Positions 39,529 to 50,018 of a DNA stretch of 64,000 bases are shown here, in pieces. The notes under the pieces are model-generated. The model was not told the DNA's origin and searched no databases. It worked only from the letters and a program-made list of their open reading frames with translations. The position numbers and the translations under genes are program-made. Position 1 is the first letter of the stretch. Each line of letters starts with the position of its first letter. The stretch is from Streptococcus cristatus ATCC 51100. Its GTDB lineage: Bacteria > Bacillota > Bacilli > Lactobacillales > Streptococcaceae. The DNA is taken from NCBI RefSeq assembly GCF_000222765.1, contig NZ_AFUE01000010.1, positions 1 to 64,000 on the forward strand, written 5' to 3'.

Positions 39529-39906
39529 TTGAAGAAATATTTATCTTGGATGATGACTTGTACCTTCCTATTAGTCTATGTTTGGCTAATGAAAACTCTT
39601 AGCCTATGGGGAACGGAAAATATTGTCGTCTTTTCATTTTTTCTACTCATTCCTCTCTTGCCATTTCTTGCTCCCTTTCTTGGTATCTTAATGTTTTTCA
39701 ACAACAAGAAACTCATTATAACAGGATATCTTTTAAGTTTGACAGCTGCTATCTATTTGGTCAATGCGATAAAAAGTTATCCAATAAGGATATATATGAG
39801 GGGTGAGATGACTCAGGAGGAATATTTGTCTCTCATTCTTTCTTTGGTAGGCTATCTATTTATTTCTATGCTTTTCTTTATTTTTAGAATGAAAAAGCTA
39901 AAATGA
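39529..39906 (+). CDS. Small membrane protein between T-box and thrS
   Basis: A 125-aa hydrophobic protein with about four membrane segments and a basic tail (FRMKKLK). The best start is TTG 39529, eight bases after TGAGGTGA; a GTG at 39520 overlaps that site. It is the first gene after the threonine T-box, 65 bp past its terminator, and 91 bp before thrS. Not recognised. Its place suggests either threonine-starvation control or insertion between the riboswitch and its original target. Confidence 0.65.
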   Translation: MKKYLSWMMTCTFLLVYVWLMKTLSLWGTENIVVFSFFLLIPLLPFLAPFLGILMFFNNKKLIITGYLLSLTAAIYLVNAIKSYPIRIYMRGEMTQEEYLSLILSLVGYLFISMLFFIFRMKKLK

Positions 39907-39997
39907 AATTGATTGTTATCATTCTTTGTTGATAGCTGGTTTCCCAGTTCTTCAAAACTCAGTTATAAAAATATGATAAAATTTTAAGGAGAAAACC

Positions 39998-41947
39998 ATG
40001 ATTAAGATTACTTTCCCAGATGGCGCTGTTCGTGAATTCGAATCTGGCGTTACAACTTTTGAAATTGCTCAATCTATCAGCAATTCCCTCGCTAAAAAAG
40101 CCTTGGCTGGTAAATTCAACGGCAAACTCATCGACACGACTCGTGCTATCACTGAAGATGGAAGCATCGAAATCGTGACACCTGATCACGAAGATGCTCT
40201 TCCAATCTTGCGCCACTCAGCGGCTCATTTGTTCGCCCAAGCAGCTCGTCGCCTTTTCCCAGATATTCACTTGGGTGTTGGGCCAGCTATCGAGGATGGT
40301 TTCTACTACGATACGGATAATCAAGCTGGTCAAATCTCCAACGAAGACCTTCCGCGTATCGAAGAAGAAATGAAGAAAATCGTTAAAGAAAACTTCCCAT
40401 CAATTCGTGAGGAAGTAACCAAAGACGAGGCACGTGAAATCTTCAAGAATGACCCTTACAAATTGGAATTGATTGAAGAACACTCAGAAGACGAGGGTGG
40501 TTTGACTATCTACTGTCAAGGTGAATATGTGGACCTCTGCCGTGGCCCTCACGTGCCTTCAACAGGTCGCATCCAAATCTTCCACCTTCTCCATGTAGCT
40601 GGTGCTTACTGGCGTGGAAATAGCGACAATGCTATGATGCAACGGATCTACGGAACAGCTTGGTTTGACAAGAAAGACTTGAAGAATTACCTTCAAATGC
40701 GCGAAGAAGCCAAAGAACGTGACCACCGTAAACTTGGTAAAGAGCTTGACCTCTTCATGATCTCTCAAGAGGTTGGTCAAGGACTTCCATTCTGGTTGCC
40801 AAACGGAGCGACTATCCGCCGTGAATTGGAACGCTACATTGTCGACAAGGAGTTGGCTTCTGGCTACCAACACGTTTACACTCCACCACTTGCTTCAGTA
40901 GAGCTTTATAAGACTTCTGGTCACTGGGATCATTACCAAGAAGACATGTTCCCAACTATGGACATGGGTGACGGGGAAGAATTCGTTCTTCGTCCAATGA
41001 ACTGCCCACATCACATCCAGGTCTACAAACACCATGTTCACTCTTACCGTGAGTTGCCAATCCGTATCGCTGAAATTGGGATGATGCACCGTTACGAAAA
41101 ATCTGGTGCCCTCACTGGCCTTCAACGTGTGCGTGAAATGTCTCTTAATGACGGTCACCTCTTTGTTACTCCTGAACAAATCCAAGAAGAATTCCAACGT
41201 GCCCTTCAGTTGATTATCGATGTTTATGAAGACTTCAACTTGACGGAATACCGCTTCCGTCTCTCTCTTCGTGACCCTCAAGATACTCACAAGTACTTTG
41301 ACAACGATGAGATGTGGGAAAATGCCCAAACTATGCTTCGTGCAGCACTTGATGAAATGGGTGTGGACTACTTTGAAGCCGAAGGGGAAGCAGCCTTCTA
41401 CGGACCAAAATTGGATATCCAAGTTAAGACTGCCCTTGGAAAAGAAGAAACCCTTTCTACTATTCAGCTTGACTTCTTATTGCCAGAACGCTTCGACCTC
41501 AAATACATCGGAGCTGATGGTGAAGAGCACCGTCCGGTTATGATCCACCGTGGGGTTATCTCAACTATGGAACGCTTTACAGCTATCTTGATTGAGAACT
41601 ACAAGGGTGCCTTCCCAACATGGCTCGCACCTCACCAAGTGACCCTCATCCCAGTTTCTAACGAAAAACATGTGGACTATGCATGGGAAGTGGCTAAGAA
41701 ACTTCGTGACCGTGGTGTCCGTGCTGATGTGGATGAGCGCAATGAAAAAATGCAATTCAAGATTCGTGCGTCACAAACCAGCAAGATTCCTTACCAATTG
41801 ATCGTTGGGGACAAGGAAATGGAAGACGGAACGGTCAATGTCCGTCGCTACGGTCAAAAAGAAACACAAACTGTTTCAGTTGATGAATTTGTAGAAGCTA
41901 TCCTAGCTGATATCGCCAACAAATCACGTGTGGCTAAAGAAGATTAA
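39998..41947 (+). CDS. thrS: Threonyl-tRNA synthetase
   Basis: ThrRS charges tRNA(Thr) and edits mis-charged Ser. The 649-aa protein has the N-terminal TGS domain (1-61), editing domain, and class II core with zinc-ligand [10 protein letters not shown] and motif 3 [11 protein letters not shown]. It ends in an anticodon-binding domain. AAGGAG precedes the ATG. Its own -10-like TGATAAAAT (39974-39982) has a weak -35, so expression may also come from the T-box promoter through the membrane-protein gene. Identification firm. Confidence 0.97.
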   Translation: MIKITFPDGAVREFESGVTTFEIAQSISNSLAKKALAGKFNGKLIDTTRAITEDGSIEIVTPDHEDALPILRHSAAHLFAQAARRLFPDIHLGVGPAIEDGFYYDTDNQAGQISNEDLPRIEEEMKKIVKENFPSIREEVTKDEAREIFKNDPYKLELIEEHSEDEGGLTIYCQGEYVDLCRGPHVPSTGRIQIFHLLHVAGAYWRGNSDNAMMQRIYGTAWFDKKDLKNYLQMREEAKERDHRKLGKELDLFMISQEVGQGLPFWLPNGATIRRELERYIVDKELASGYQHVYTPPLASVELYKTSGHWDHYQEDMFPTMDMGDGEEFVLRPMNCPHHIQVYKHHVHSYRELPIRIAEIGMMHRYEKSGALTGLQRVREMSLNDGHLFVTPEQIQEEFQRALQLIIDVYEDFNLTEYRFRLSLRDPQDTHKYFDNDEMWENAQTMLRAALDEMGVDYFEAEGEAAFYGPKLDIQVKTALGKEETLSTIQLDFLLPERFDLKYIGADGEEHRPVMIHRGVISTMERFTAILIENYKGAFPTWLAPHQVTLIPVSNEKHVDYAWEVAKKLRDRGVRADVDERNEKMQFKIRASQTSKIPYQLIVGDKEMEDGTVNVRRYGQKETQTVSVDEFVEAILADIANKSRVAKED

Positions 41948-41953
41948 AATAAG

Positions 41954-42003
41954 AAAGGCAAATTCGATTGAGGGAGCTCCTCAATAGGCTTTGCCTTTTC
42001 ATT
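41954..42003 (+). terminator. thrS terminator
   Basis: AAAGGCAAA pairs with TTTGCCTTT, enclosing a second perfect stem ATTGAGG/CCTCAAT. A T-rich tail follows. Confidence 0.85.
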
Positions 42004-42047
42004 TTTTACAATTTTGTTAAACGTAATCCTCTCTTATCTCTGTGTTT

Positions 42048-42075
42048 TGTCTAATCCCATGAAAAATGATATAAT
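42048..42075 (+). promoter_or_regulatory. Promoter of the signal-peptidase-like gene
   Basis: TTGTCT (42048-42053) and TATAAT (42070-42075), 16-bp spacer, with TGA before the -10. Confidence 0.6.
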
Positions 42076-42099
42076 AGAACAAAAGGACAGGGGAGAGAG

Positions 42100-42657
42100 A
42101 TGTTAAAGAGAGATTTACTGAGAAATATTATCATTGTAACGGTATTTATTGCCATTCTGGTGGGATTACGCTTGTTTGTCTATACACCTTATCGCATCAC
42201 CAAGCAAGATGCCAATTCTTTCTTAGCGGAAAATGATTTGGTCTTGGCGGATAAGACAGCCAAGCTTGCTCGTGGGGAATTTGCCCTCTATGAGGTCGAT
42301 GGAAAAGAGTATGTCGGTCGTGTTATTGCTATGGAAAATGACAAGGTGACCTATATGGATAACTTGCTGTATCTGAACGATCAGGTGCAATCAGAGCAAT
42401 ATATCGAAAAGATGCGAGAGAAATATCTGGCTTCAGCTGCCAGTACGGGCTATTATACCCACGATTTTTCTATTGTTGACTTAAAAGGAGCGACTTCTGA
42501 TACAATCCCTAAAAATTCTTTTCTCATCTTAAATGATCGGCGAGAAAATACAAAAGATAGCCGTGAGTTTGGTCTGATTAAAAAGGAGCATATTAAGGGC
42601 AGTGTAGAATTTCGCGTGTCTCCCTTGAATAAATTTGGTTTTATTGAAACGAAGTAG
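42100..42657 (+). CDS. Signal peptidase I-like protein lacking the Ser/Lys dyad (SipA-like)
   Basis: A 185-aa S26-family homologue with one N-terminal membrane helix (about 9-27) and an outside domain. By alignment by eye with streptococcal LepB, the catalytic Ser of the SMDPTL box is Asp37 (KQDANSFL). The catalytic Lys before RVIG is Gly73 (YVGRVIA). The downstream NDRR box (LILNDRRENTKDSR) is kept. The same Asp/Gly pair is known from the non-proteolytic SipA of S. pyogenes pili, which aids pilus assembly. No pilin or sortase gene lies here. It is a single-gene unit with its own promoter and terminator. It is probably not a peptidase. Confidence 0.8.
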   Translation: MLKRDLLRNIIIVTVFIAILVGLRLFVYTPYRITKQDANSFLAENDLVLADKTAKLARGEFALYEVDGKEYVGRVIAMENDKVTYMDNLLYLNDQVQSEQYIEKMREKYLASAASTGYYTHDFSIVDLKGATSDTIPKNSFLILNDRRENTKDSREFGLIKKEHIKGSVEFRVSPLNKFGFIETK

Positions 42658-42661
42658 TAAA

Positions 42662-42691
42662 AAAACTAGGCTGGAAATTCCAACCTAGTTT
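42662..42691. terminator. Bidirectional terminator
   Basis: AACTAGG-C-TGGAA pairs with TTCCA-A-CCTAGTT, flanked by A- and T-runs. The stop codon of the convergent LapA-like gene lies in the stem. Confidence 0.8.
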
Positions 42692-42942
42692 TCTTTTTGA
42701 GATGTTTTCAGAGCTTCTTTGGTTTTCTTAAGCTCATTTTTTAATGAGAAGTTTTTGGGCATGCTGATGAGAAAGGTTGTAATAGAGCCTAGGAGGACAG
42801 AGACCAAAATCAAAATGATTAAGGGAAGTTTAAAGCTGAAAAGGATAAAGCTAACATTGACGCTCTGCATATTTGCTAAAGAAATACTAGCAACCAATAG
42901 GATGGTAATCAATAGCAGGATATAGTGCAATTTTTCTTTCAT
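42685..42942 (-). CDS. LapA-domain (DUF1049) small membrane protein
   Basis: An 85-aa protein with two membrane helices (about 7-24 and 38-60) and a charged coiled-coil-like C-terminus (LKNELKKTKEALKTSQ). This is the layout of LapA/DUF1049 proteins, whose role in Gram-positives is not known. It follows gatD by 13 bp and may be read with murT-gatD. Confidence 0.75.
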   Translation of the reverse strand: MKEKLHYILLLITILLVASISLANMQSVNVSFILFSFKLPLIILILVSVLLGSITTFLISMPKNFSLKNELKKTKEALKTSQKEN

Positions 42943-42955
42943 AACGATCTCCTAA

Positions 42956-43741
42956 TTATTCAAATTCAGCCTTGCTCTTGATATCGCCATATTCTTCTTG
43001 AGTTTCTTGGGCTAAGATGTCCTCATAGGCTGCTAATTCAATGTTAGAGCCATACTTGTTTTTCAGAGCAGTAGTCACGAGACGGTAGGCCAGATTCGCA
43101 TTGCGGGACAAGATGGGACCATGGAAATAGGAGCCGAAGACATTTTTGTAATGAACGCCTTCATTGCCGTCTTCTTGGTTATTGCCATTTCCATAAACGA
43201 CCTTTCCCAGAGGTTTTTCATCGTCAGAGAGGAAGGTTCGTCCTTGGTGGTTTTCAAAGCCGTAGTAGGTCTCGTTAAATTCTTCGTTATGAATCTTAAT
43301 GTCACCAATATAGCGATTCTTGACTTGGTTGAGAGTGTAGTGTCCCATGATGCCCAGTCCTTCGATTCGACGGCCAGACGCTTCGATATAGTATTGGCCT
43401 AGAAGTTGGAAACCGCCGCAGATAGCGAGCACAACGCCGTTGTCATTGATGAAATTTTCCAAAGTTTCCTTTTTAGCTGGCAAGTCACGAGCCACGATCG
43501 TTTGCTCATAGTCTTGACCTCCGCCAAAGAAGACGATGTCATAGCTATCCTTATCAAAGTCATCCTCTAGGGAGACAATATCAACCTCAACCCTAGCGCC
43601 TAGCTTTTCAGCTACATACTTGAGCATGAGGACATTGCCGTTGTCGCCATAGGTATTCATAAGGTCGCCGTAGAGATGAGCGATTTTTAAGTCATAGTGA
43701 TAATCCTGGTTCTCAGGAGAAACGAGGGATCTATAAACCAT
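42956..43741 (-). CDS. gatD: Lipid II isoglutaminyl synthase, glutaminase subunit GatD
   Basis: GatD frees ammonia from glutamine for MurT, which amidates the D-Glu of lipid II to D-isoglutamine. The 261-aa class I amidotransferase has the nucleophile Cys in [10 protein letters not shown] (about 104-113) and the [10 protein letters not shown] region; the catalytic His lies further on (SYFHGPI). Its ATG shares one base with the murT stop (TAATG), so the two are translationally coupled. The amidation is essential for cross-linking in pneumococcus. Confidence 0.92.
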   Translation of the reverse strand: MVYRSLVSPENQDYHYDLKIAHLYGDLMNTYGDNGNVLMLKYVAEKLGARVEVDIVSLEDDFDKDSYDIVFFGGGQDYEQTIVARDLPAKKETLENFINDNGVVLAICGGFQLLGQYYIEASGRRIEGLGIMGHYTLNQVKNRYIGDIKIHNEEFNETYYGFENHQGRTFLSDDEKPLGKVVYGNGNNQEDGNEGVHYKNVFGSYFHGPILSRNANLAYRLVTTALKNKYGSNIELAAYEDILAQETQEEYGDIKSKAEFE

Positions 43742-45084
43742 TAGTTCATCTCCTTTCTGATTACTTGTCGTTCTGCCAGCAACTCGCGGAATTCCAGCAT
43801 AGCGGTATAAGTAGCTAGGATGTAGGCATGCTTGGTTTCTTGTTCTTCAATCAACTTAAAGACTGCTTCCAAATCTTTGACTTCAGTAATCTGATCTGCT
43901 GGATAGCCTGTTACCCGCAGTCGACGAGCAATCTCAGAATGGCGAACTCCGCCTGCAAGGACCTGAGGGATATCCATCTCTAAAATTTTCTCAAAATCAG
44001 CATCCCAGATCCAGCTAGTATCAATACCGTCCGCATAGTTGGCATTGAGCAGGACAGATAGGCTAAAGTCAAAAGGTGCCAGCTCAATCATTTCCAAGGC
44101 TTGGGTTGCACCGACTGGATTTTTGATCAAGACCAAGGTACATTCCTTATCGCCAATTTTGAAAGTTTCCTGACGGCCAAAGACAGCTCGGCTCTTGTCA
44201 AAGCCAGCCTTGATAGTAGCCGGCTCAACTCCGAAGAACTGTGCAACTGACACAGCGGCCAAGGCATTGTAGATATTGTAGAGACCACCAATATTGATCT
44301 GATAGTCTTGTCCATCAATGGTAAAGACAGAGCGGTTGTGCTCAAGTGTCTTGAGAGCGGTCAGGCTGTAGTCTAGCTTAGGACGCTTGAAGCCACAGTC
44401 CTCACAGATGTAAGCTCCTAGATTTGCATAAGTATTGAGCTCGTACTTGAGGATATGCTCGCACTTAGGGCAGAGGATGCCCTCGGTATTGTAGTGCGCC
44501 AGCTTAGCCTGGCTTTTCTCCGTGTCGAAACCATAGTAGCGGACAGGATTTTTCAGGCTGACCGAGTTAAAGAGCGGACTATCGCCATTCATCAGCACAG
44601 TTGCTTCAGGAACCTTAGCCGCCGCATCCAAGATCATCTGATAGGTCGTGTAGATCTCACCATAGCGGTCCATCTGGTCTCGGAAAATATTGGTAAAGAC
44701 GAAGAGGCTAGGCTTGATATAATCACAAATCCGAGATAGGCTGGCTTCATCGATTTCCAGTACAGCGATATTTTTGCCAGATTTGCCTTTTTTAGCAGTC
44801 AGGAAGGTTGTTGTAATCCCTGTAATCATATTGGCACCGCTAGGATTGGTCACCACTTCTCCGAAAGCTTCCTTGAGAATGCCCACCGTCAAAGCTGTAG
44901 TCAGAGTTTTTCCGTTTGTTCCTGTAATAACCACAACTTCGTAGTTCTTGGCTAAGTTTTGCAGAATGTTTTTGTCAAATGTGAGGGCAACTTTCCCTGG
45001 CAGAGTCGAGCCGCGTCCCATTTTGCTGAGAACAAAGTGGGAGGACTTGCCTGCCAAGAGGCCCAATGCTGTATTTATCTTCAT
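43741..45084 (-). CDS. murT: Lipid II isoglutaminyl synthase, ligase subunit MurT
   Basis: ATP-dependent Mur-ligase-like subunit that works with GatD on lipid II at the inner membrane face. The 447-aa protein has the ATP loop TGTNGKT (about 55-61). A four-Cys zinc ribbon (CPKC ... CEDC, about 200-224) marks MurT, and a C-terminal DUF1727 domain contacts GatD. It is transcribed away from cdaA, an arrangement shared with pneumococcus as I recall. Firm. Confidence 0.93.
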   Translation of the reverse strand: MKINTALGLLAGKSSHFVLSKMGRGSTLPGKVALTFDKNILQNLAKNYEVVVITGTNGKTLTTALTVGILKEAFGEVVTNPSGANMITGITTTFLTAKKGKSGKNIAVLEIDEASLSRICDYIKPSLFVFTNIFRDQMDRYGEIYTTYQMILDAAAKVPEATVLMNGDSPLFNSVSLKNPVRYYGFDTEKSQAKLAHYNTEGILCPKCEHILKYELNTYANLGAYICEDCGFKRPKLDYSLTALKTLEHNRSVFTIDGQDYQINIGGLYNIYNALAAVSVAQFFGVEPATIKAGFDKSRAVFGRQETFKIGDKECTLVLIKNPVGATQALEMIELAPFDFSLSVLLNANYADGIDTSWIWDADFEKILEMDIPQVLAGGVRHSEIARRLRVTGYPADQITEVKDLEAVFKLIEEQETKHAYILATYTAMLEFRELLAERQVIRKEMN

Positions 45085-45140
45085 AAGAAATATTTTATCA
45101 TAAAAAAGTAAAGAAGGTTACAGAAAAATATCCTTAAAAG

Positions 45141-45149
45141 TGATATAAT
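45141..45149 (+). promoter_or_regulatory. cdaA extended -10 promoter
   Basis: TGATATAAT 43 bp before the cdaA start, in the gap between divergent murT and cdaA. Confidence 0.6.
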
Positions 45150-45191
45150 GGTTGAGAACCGTTTGTTTTTGACTGGGAGGGCCACTATGCA

Positions 45192-46049
45192 ATGAATTTT
45201 CAACAACTAACCAATCTCCAATACTGGTCTAATGTATTCAGTAGTCCCTGGAGTATTTTAATCAACATTATTGATATTGCCTTAGTTACATGGATCTTAT
45301 ATCATTTTGCTAAAGCGATTGCCGGTACCAAGATCATGATTTTGGTTCGTGGGGCTTTAGTTTTTATTTTGGTGCAGATTCTGGCCAACATTATTGGATT
45401 GACGACGATTTCTTGGTTGATCAACCAGGTTATCACCTACGGGGTGATTGCGACGGTAGTGATTTTCTCACCAGAGATTCGGACTGGTCTTGAAAAACTG
45501 GGTCGAGCGACCGAAATTTTTTCTGCTGCTCCGGTCAGCAGTGAGGAGAAATTGATTCAAGCCTTTGTCAAGGCAGTGGCTTACATGAGTCCACGTAAGA
45601 TTGGTGCCCTGGTGGCTATTCAAGGAACTCGAACACTGCAGGAATATATTGCGACTGGAATTCCTCTGGATGCGGATATTTCTGGGGAGCTGTTAATCAA
45701 TATTTTCATTCCAAATACGCCCTTGCATGATGGAGCTGTTATTATCAAGGATAATAAGATTGCAGCTTCCTGTGCCTATTTGCCACTAACAGAAAGTACA
45801 GGTATTTCCAAGGAATTTGGAACTCGGCACCGGGCTGCGATTGGCCTTTCGGAAGTTTCAGATGCCTTTACTTTTGTCGTGTCTGAGGAAACAGGTGGTA
45901 TTTCTACGACACATAATGGAGTTTTCAAGCACAACTTGAGCTTGAATGAGTTTGAGCTACAACTGCGGGAAGTCCTGCTATCAGACAAGCATGAAAAACT
46001 GAGTCTAAAGAATCGTTTACTAGGAGGATGGAAGAATGAAAGAAAGTAA
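45192..46049 (+). CDS. cdaA: Diadenylate cyclase CdaA
   Basis: Makes cyclic di-AMP, which controls potassium and osmolyte uptake and cell-wall homeostasis. The 285-aa protein has three N-terminal membrane helices and a DAC domain with DGA (about 180) and GTRHRAA (about 209-215) motifs. The start at 45192 follows GGGAGGG. It overlaps cdaR by 14 bp and is followed by glmM, the conserved cdaA-cdaR-glmM unit. In this window pde2 encodes the enzyme that removes the linear pApA product. Confidence 0.95.
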   Translation: MNFQQLTNLQYWSNVFSSPWSILINIIDIALVTWILYHFAKAIAGTKIMILVRGALVFILVQILANIIGLTTISWLINQVITYGVIATVVIFSPEIRTGLEKLGRATEIFSAAPVSSEEKLIQAFVKAVAYMSPRKIGALVAIQGTRTLQEYIATGIPLDADISGELLINIFIPNTPLHDGAVIIKDNKIAASCAYLPLTESTGISKEFGTRHRAAIGLSEVSDAFTFVVSEETGGISTTHNGVFKHNLSLNEFELQLREVLLSDKHEKLSLKNRLLGGWKNERK

Positions 46050-46785
46050 AAAAATTCTTTATATTGTCTCCTCTTTATTCTTTGCGATAGTTTTGTTTAT
46101 TTATGCGACCTCTAGTAGTTTTCAAAACAGTATCAGCATTCGACAAGTGACCTCGGAAACGTACAGCAATACGATTTCCAATGTTCCGATTGACATCAAG
46201 TACGATAGTGAACGTTACTTCATTAGTGGCTTCACTTCCGAAGCTAGCGTTGTTTTGACGGGGTCTAATAGAGTGACCCTAAGCAGCGAAATGCAAGAGA
46301 GTACACGGAAGTTTCATTGGGTAGCGGATTTATCCAATGCATCAGAAGGAACGGTCGAAGTGCAGCTGAAGGTGGAAAATCTACCAAGCGGCTTGTCTGC
46401 TACGGTCAATCCACAAAAGATTTCAGTCAAGATAGGCAAAAAAGCAAGCAAGAAAGTGCCAGTGAAGTATCTCATCACAGTCAGTCAGGTTGCGGAAAAT
46501 ATTTCTATCACAAATGTGAGCTTAGAGCACGAAGAAGTGACGGTGACCAGCGATGAAGAAACTTTGGAAAAAGTCAACTATGTCGCAGCAGTTTTGCCAA
46601 GCAATGTCACTATTTCAGGAAATTATAGTGGGGCAGCTTCCTTGCAGGCTATGGATGCCAATGGGAATGCTTTGCCAAGCGTTGTGACACCGTTTGAAAC
46701 AACGATGAAAGTTACGACAAAAATAACACATTCGAATTCGTCAAGCTCAAAATCGAGCTCAACTTCGAATTCATCTAGTAAATAA
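46036..46785 (+). CDS. cdaR: CdaR, YbbR-domain regulator of CdaA
   Basis: A 249-aa membrane-anchored protein (helix about 7-24) with YbbR repeats outside the cell, which bind and modulate CdaA. The last 17 residues are almost all Ser with a few Lys, Thr and Asn, a low-complexity tail past the YbbR repeats. It overlaps cdaA by 14 bp. Role from the conserved operon and family. Confidence 0.9.
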   Translation: MKESKKILYIVSSLFFAIVLFIYATSSSFQNSISIRQVTSETYSNTISNVPIDIKYDSERYFISGFTSEASVVLTGSNRVTLSSEMQESTRKFHWVADLSNASEGTVEVQLKVENLPSGLSATVNPQKISVKIGKKASKKVPVKYLITVSQVAENISITNVSLEHEEVTVTSDEETLEKVNYVAAVLPSNVTISGNYSGAASLQAMDANGNALPSVVTPFETTMKVTTKITHSNSSSSKSSSTSNSSSK

Positions 46786-46814
46786 ATGCAAGATTTGAAA
46801 GGAAAATTTTAAAA

Positions 46815-48167
46815 ATGGGTAAATATTTTGGAACCGATGGTGTTCGTGGAGAAGCTAATGTGGAATTAACGCCGGAATTGGCCTTTAAACTGGGTCGTTT
46901 TGGTGGATATGTTCTGAGCCAACACGAAAGTGAAGTTCCTCGGGTATTTGTTGGCCGTGATACGCGCATTTCGGGAGAAATGTTGGAGAGTGCCTTGATT
47001 GCAGGTCTGCTTTCTGTCGGGATTCACGTCTACAAACTAGGTGTGATCGCGACTCCAGGTGTTGCTTACTTGGTCAAATCCGAAAAAGCCAGTGCGGGTG
47101 TCATGATTTCAGCTAGCCACAATCCTGCTCTCGATAATGGCATCAAATTCTTTGGTGGCGATGGTTATAAACTGGATGATGTACGCGAACTCGAAATCGA
47201 AGCTTTGCTGGACGCAGCAGAAGATACCCTTCCACGTCCAAGTGCAGAAGGTTTAGGAAAAGTCATGGACTATCCTGAAGGCTTGCGTAAGTACCAACAA
47301 TACATCGTTTCAACTGGTTTAGATCTTGAAGGAATGCACGTTGCCCTTGATACGGCAAATGGTGCTGCTTCAACCAGTGCCCGTCAAATTTTTGCTGATT
47401 TGGGTGCCCAACTGACTGTTATCGGAGAAAATCCAGATGGTCTCAACATTAACTTAAATGTAGGCTCTACTCATCCAGAAGGCTTACAAGAAACAGTCCG
47501 TGAGTCAGGAGCAGCGATTGGTCTCGCTTTTGATGGCGATAGTGACCGTTTGATTGCCGTTGATGAAAAAGGTGATATTGTAGATGGTGACAAGATTATG
47601 TACATTATCGGCAAGTATCTTTCTGAAAAAGGCCAATTAGCTCAAAACACCATTGTAACGACCGTTATGTCCAACCTTGGCTTCCACAAAGCCTTAGAGC
47701 GGGAAGGCATCAATAAAGTAGTGACTGCTGTTGGTGACCGCTATGTGGTAGAAGAAATGCGCAAGAACGGCTATAATCTAGGTGGCGAGCAGTCTGGACA
47801 TGTCGTTATCATGGATTATAATACTACTGGTGATGGTCAATTGTCAGCGGTGCAATTAACCAAAGTGATGAAAGAAACTGGCAAGAGCTTGTCTGAACTT
47901 GCAGCAGAAGTAACTATTTACCCACAAAAATTGGTTAATATCCGCGTCGAAAATGCCATGAAAGATAAGTCTATGGAAGTACCAGCTATCAGAGACATTA
48001 TTGAAAAAATGGAAACTGAAATGGCAGGAAACGGCCGCATCCTTGTCCGCCCAAGTGGAACAGAGCCGCTTCTGCGTGTTATGGCTGAAGCGCCAACTCA
48101 TGAAGAAGTGGACTATTATGTGGATACAATTGCGGATGTTGTCCGTGCTGAGATTGGCATCGACTAA
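46815..48167 (+). CDS. glmM: Phosphoglucosamine mutase GlmM
   Basis: Converts glucosamine-6-P to glucosamine-1-P on the way to UDP-GlcNAc and peptidoglycan. The 450-aa protein carries the phosphoserine loop ISASHNP with Ser101, the metal loop DGDSDR (about 241-246) and the C-terminal RPSGTEP phosphate clamp. GlmM binds and inhibits CdaA in related species, matching this operon. Firm. Confidence 0.96.
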   Translation: MGKYFGTDGVRGEANVELTPELAFKLGRFGGYVLSQHESEVPRVFVGRDTRISGEMLESALIAGLLSVGIHVYKLGVIATPGVAYLVKSEKASAGVMISASHNPALDNGIKFFGGDGYKLDDVRELEIEALLDAAEDTLPRPSAEGLGKVMDYPEGLRKYQQYIVSTGLDLEGMHVALDTANGAASTSARQIFADLGAQLTVIGENPDGLNINLNVGSTHPEGLQETVRESGAAIGLAFDGDSDRLIAVDEKGDIVDGDKIMYIIGKYLSEKGQLAQNTIVTTVMSNLGFHKALEREGINKVVTAVGDRYVVEEMRKNGYNLGGEQSGHVVIMDYNTTGDGQLSAVQLTKVMKETGKSLSELAAEVTIYPQKLVNIRVENAMKDKSMEVPAIRDIIEKMETEMAGNGRILVRPSGTEPLLRVMAEAPTHEEVDYYVDTIADVVRAEIGID

Positions 48168-48184
48168 AAAGCAAGATAAAATTC

Positions 48185-48233
48185 AAAAGATTGGAGAAAG
48201 TCCCTATTTGAGGCAAGTTCTTCAATCTTTTTT
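48185..48233 (+). terminator. Terminator after glmM
   Basis: AAAAGATTG (48185-48193) pairs with CAATCTTTT (48223-48231) across a long loop, followed by more T. Confidence 0.6.
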
Positions 48234-48290
48234 AGAAGTTTTTTGCTGACAGGGTGAAAACTCTCTTTTTCCTTTTCCTTTCGTAAATAT

Positions 48291-48319
48291 TTGAAAAAGT
48301 GTGCTAATCGTGTTAAAAT
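48291..48319 (+). promoter_or_regulatory. Promoter of the 42-aa membrane peptide gene
   Basis: TTGAAA (48291-48296) and TAAAAT (48314-48319), 17-bp spacer, with TGT before the -10. Confidence 0.7.
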
Positions 48320-48351
48320 AGAGAGAGTAATCTTGGAATTGAGGTAATAAA

Positions 48352-48480
48352 GTGGCTTTTGGAGATAACGGACAACGTAAAAAAACTGGATTTGAAAAAT
48401 TGACAATGCTGGTTATCGTAATCATGTTACTTGTAACGGTTGGTGCAATTTTTGCACAAGCTATCAGCGCAATCTTCTAA
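48352..48480 (+). CDS. DUF4044-like small membrane protein
   Basis: A 42-aa reading frame starting at GTG 48352, 11 bases after a GAGG (48341-48344). It has a basic N-terminus (GDNGQRKKTGFEK) and one membrane helix (about 18-41, rich in V, I, L, A). It has its own promoter and terminator, which argues it is real. It resembles the short DUF4044 proteins annotated in streptococci and lactobacilli; function unknown. Confidence 0.75.
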   Translation: MAFGDNGQRKKTGFEKLTMLVIVIMLLVTVGAIFAQAISAIF

Positions 48481-48484
48481 TCCT

Positions 48485-48507
48485 AAACGCTGCAAGGCGT
48501 TTTTTTA
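48485..48507 (+). terminator. Terminator of the 42-aa peptide gene
   Basis: AAACGC, 6-nt loop, GCGTTT and seven or more T. Confidence 0.85.
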
Positions 48508-48532
48508 GAGTAAAAAAGAAGCGAGAATTTAT

Positions 48533-49843
48533 ATGAGTATGTTTTTAGATACAGCCAAGATTCAGGTCAAGGCTGGCAAGGGCGGCGACGGCATGGTGGC
48601 TTTTCGCCGAGAAAAATATGTACCTAATGGCGGACCTTGGGGCGGCGATGGCGGCCGTGGTGGCGATGTGATTTTTGTCGTGGATGAAGGTCTCCGTACC
48701 TTGATGGACTTCCGTTACAATCGTCATTTCAAGGCTCAATCGGGCGAAAAAGGAATGACCAAGGGAATGCACGGCCGAGGAGCGGAGGATTTGATTATCC
48801 GTGTACCGCAGGGGACTACCGTGCGTGATGCTGAGACTGGCAAGGTGATTACAGATTTGATTGAGCACGGTCAACGTTTCGTCGTAGCGCATGGCGGCCG
48901 TGGCGGCCGTGGCAATATCCGCTTTGCTACACCTAAAAATTCTGCTCCGGAAATTTCTGAAAATGGGGAGCCGGGTCAGGAAAGAGAATTACTGCTGGAG
49001 CTAAAAGTGCTGGCTGATGTTGGTCTGGTCGGTTTTCCTTCGGTTGGCAAGTCAACCCTTCTGAGTGTGATTACATCAGCTAAGCCAAAAATCGGGGCCT
49101 ATCACTTTACCACGATTGTGCCTAATCTGGGTATGGTTCGGACTCAGTCTGGAGAATCTTTTGCTGTAGCCGATCTGCCAGGATTGATCGAAGGAGCCAG
49201 TCAGGGAGTAGGCCTAGGCACCCAGTTTCTTCGTCATATCGAGCGGACACGGGTCATTTTGCATGTTATTGATATGTCTGCCAGTGAGGGGCGCGATCCT
49301 TATGAGGATTACCTTGCGATCAATAAAGAGCTGGAGTCCTATAATTTGCGCTTGATGGAACGGCCACAGATCATTGTAGCCAATAAGATGGATATGCCTG
49401 ATAGCGCAGAAAACTTGAAAGAATTCAAGCAAAAATTGGCTGCCAACTATGATGAATTTGAAGAGTTGCCACAGATTTTCCCTATTTCTAGTCTGACCAA
49501 GCAGGGGCTTGCCACGCTCTTGGATGCAACGGCTGAGCTGCTGGATAAGACGCCTGAGTTTCTGCTTTATGAAGAATCTGATATGGAAGACGAGGCTTAT
49601 TATGGCTTTGATGAAGAAGCGCCAGCCTTCGAAATCTCCCGTGATGATGATGCTACATGGGTGCTTTCAGGTGATAAACTAGAAAAACTCTTTACAATGA
49701 CCAACTTTGACCGTGATGAGTCCATTATGAAATTCTCTCGTCAGTTGCGCGGTATGGGCGTTGACGAAGCACTTCGTGCGCGTGGTGCCAAGGACGGAGA
49801 TTTGGTGCGCATCGGTAAGTTTGAGTTTGAATTTGTTGACTAA
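48533..49843 (+). CDS. obg: GTPase Obg
   Basis: Essential GTPase of late 50S ribosome assembly and stress control. The 436-aa protein has the Gly-rich Obg fold (GGDGG and GGRGGRGN repeats in the first 160 residues). The G domain has GFPSVGKST (about 165-173), DLPGLIEGA and NKMD, and is followed by an OCT domain that starts near 360. Two in-frame ATGs (48533, 48539) are possible; the first gives the usual MSMFLD. Followed after 11 bp by a 51-aa gene. Confidence 0.95.
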   Translation: MSMFLDTAKIQVKAGKGGDGMVAFRREKYVPNGGPWGGDGGRGGDVIFVVDEGLRTLMDFRYNRHFKAQSGEKGMTKGMHGRGAEDLIIRVPQGTTVRDAETGKVITDLIEHGQRFVVAHGGRGGRGNIRFATPKNSAPEISENGEPGQERELLLELKVLADVGLVGFPSVGKSTLLSVITSAKPKIGAYHFTTIVPNLGMVRTQSGESFAVADLPGLIEGASQGVGLGTQFLRHIERTRVILHVIDMSASEGRDPYEDYLAINKELESYNLRLMERPQIIVANKMDMPDSAENLKEFKQKLAANYDEFEELPQIFPISSLTKQGLATLLDATAELLDKTPEFLLYEESDMEDEAYYGFDEEAPAFEISRDDDATWVLSGDKLEKLFTMTNFDRDESIMKFSRQLRGMGVDEALRARGAKDGDLVRIGKFEFEFVD

Positions 49844-49854
49844 GGAGATATATA

Positions 49855-50010
49855 ATGGGTGATAAACCAATATCTTTCCGAGACGAAAATGGCAACTTTG
49901 TCTCAGCAGCAGATGTTTGGAATGCAGAAAAGCTGGAAGAACTCTTCAACCGGCTAAATCCAAATCGCAAACTTCGCCTTGAGCGAGAAAAATTGAAAGA
50001 AAATCAATAG
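49855..50010 (+). CDS. Conserved small protein downstream of obg
   Basis: A 51-aa frame starting ATG 49855, with AAGGAG overlapping the obg stop. It reads MGDKPISFRDENGNFVSAA and ends with a charged Arg/Lys/Glu-rich helix (RKLRLEREKLKENQ). The good site, the close coupling with obg and the following hairpin support it. Function unknown. Confidence 0.7.
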   Translation: MGDKPISFRDENGNFVSAADVWNAEKLEELFNRLNPNRKLRLEREKLKENQ

Positions 50011-50018
50011 TTGAAACC

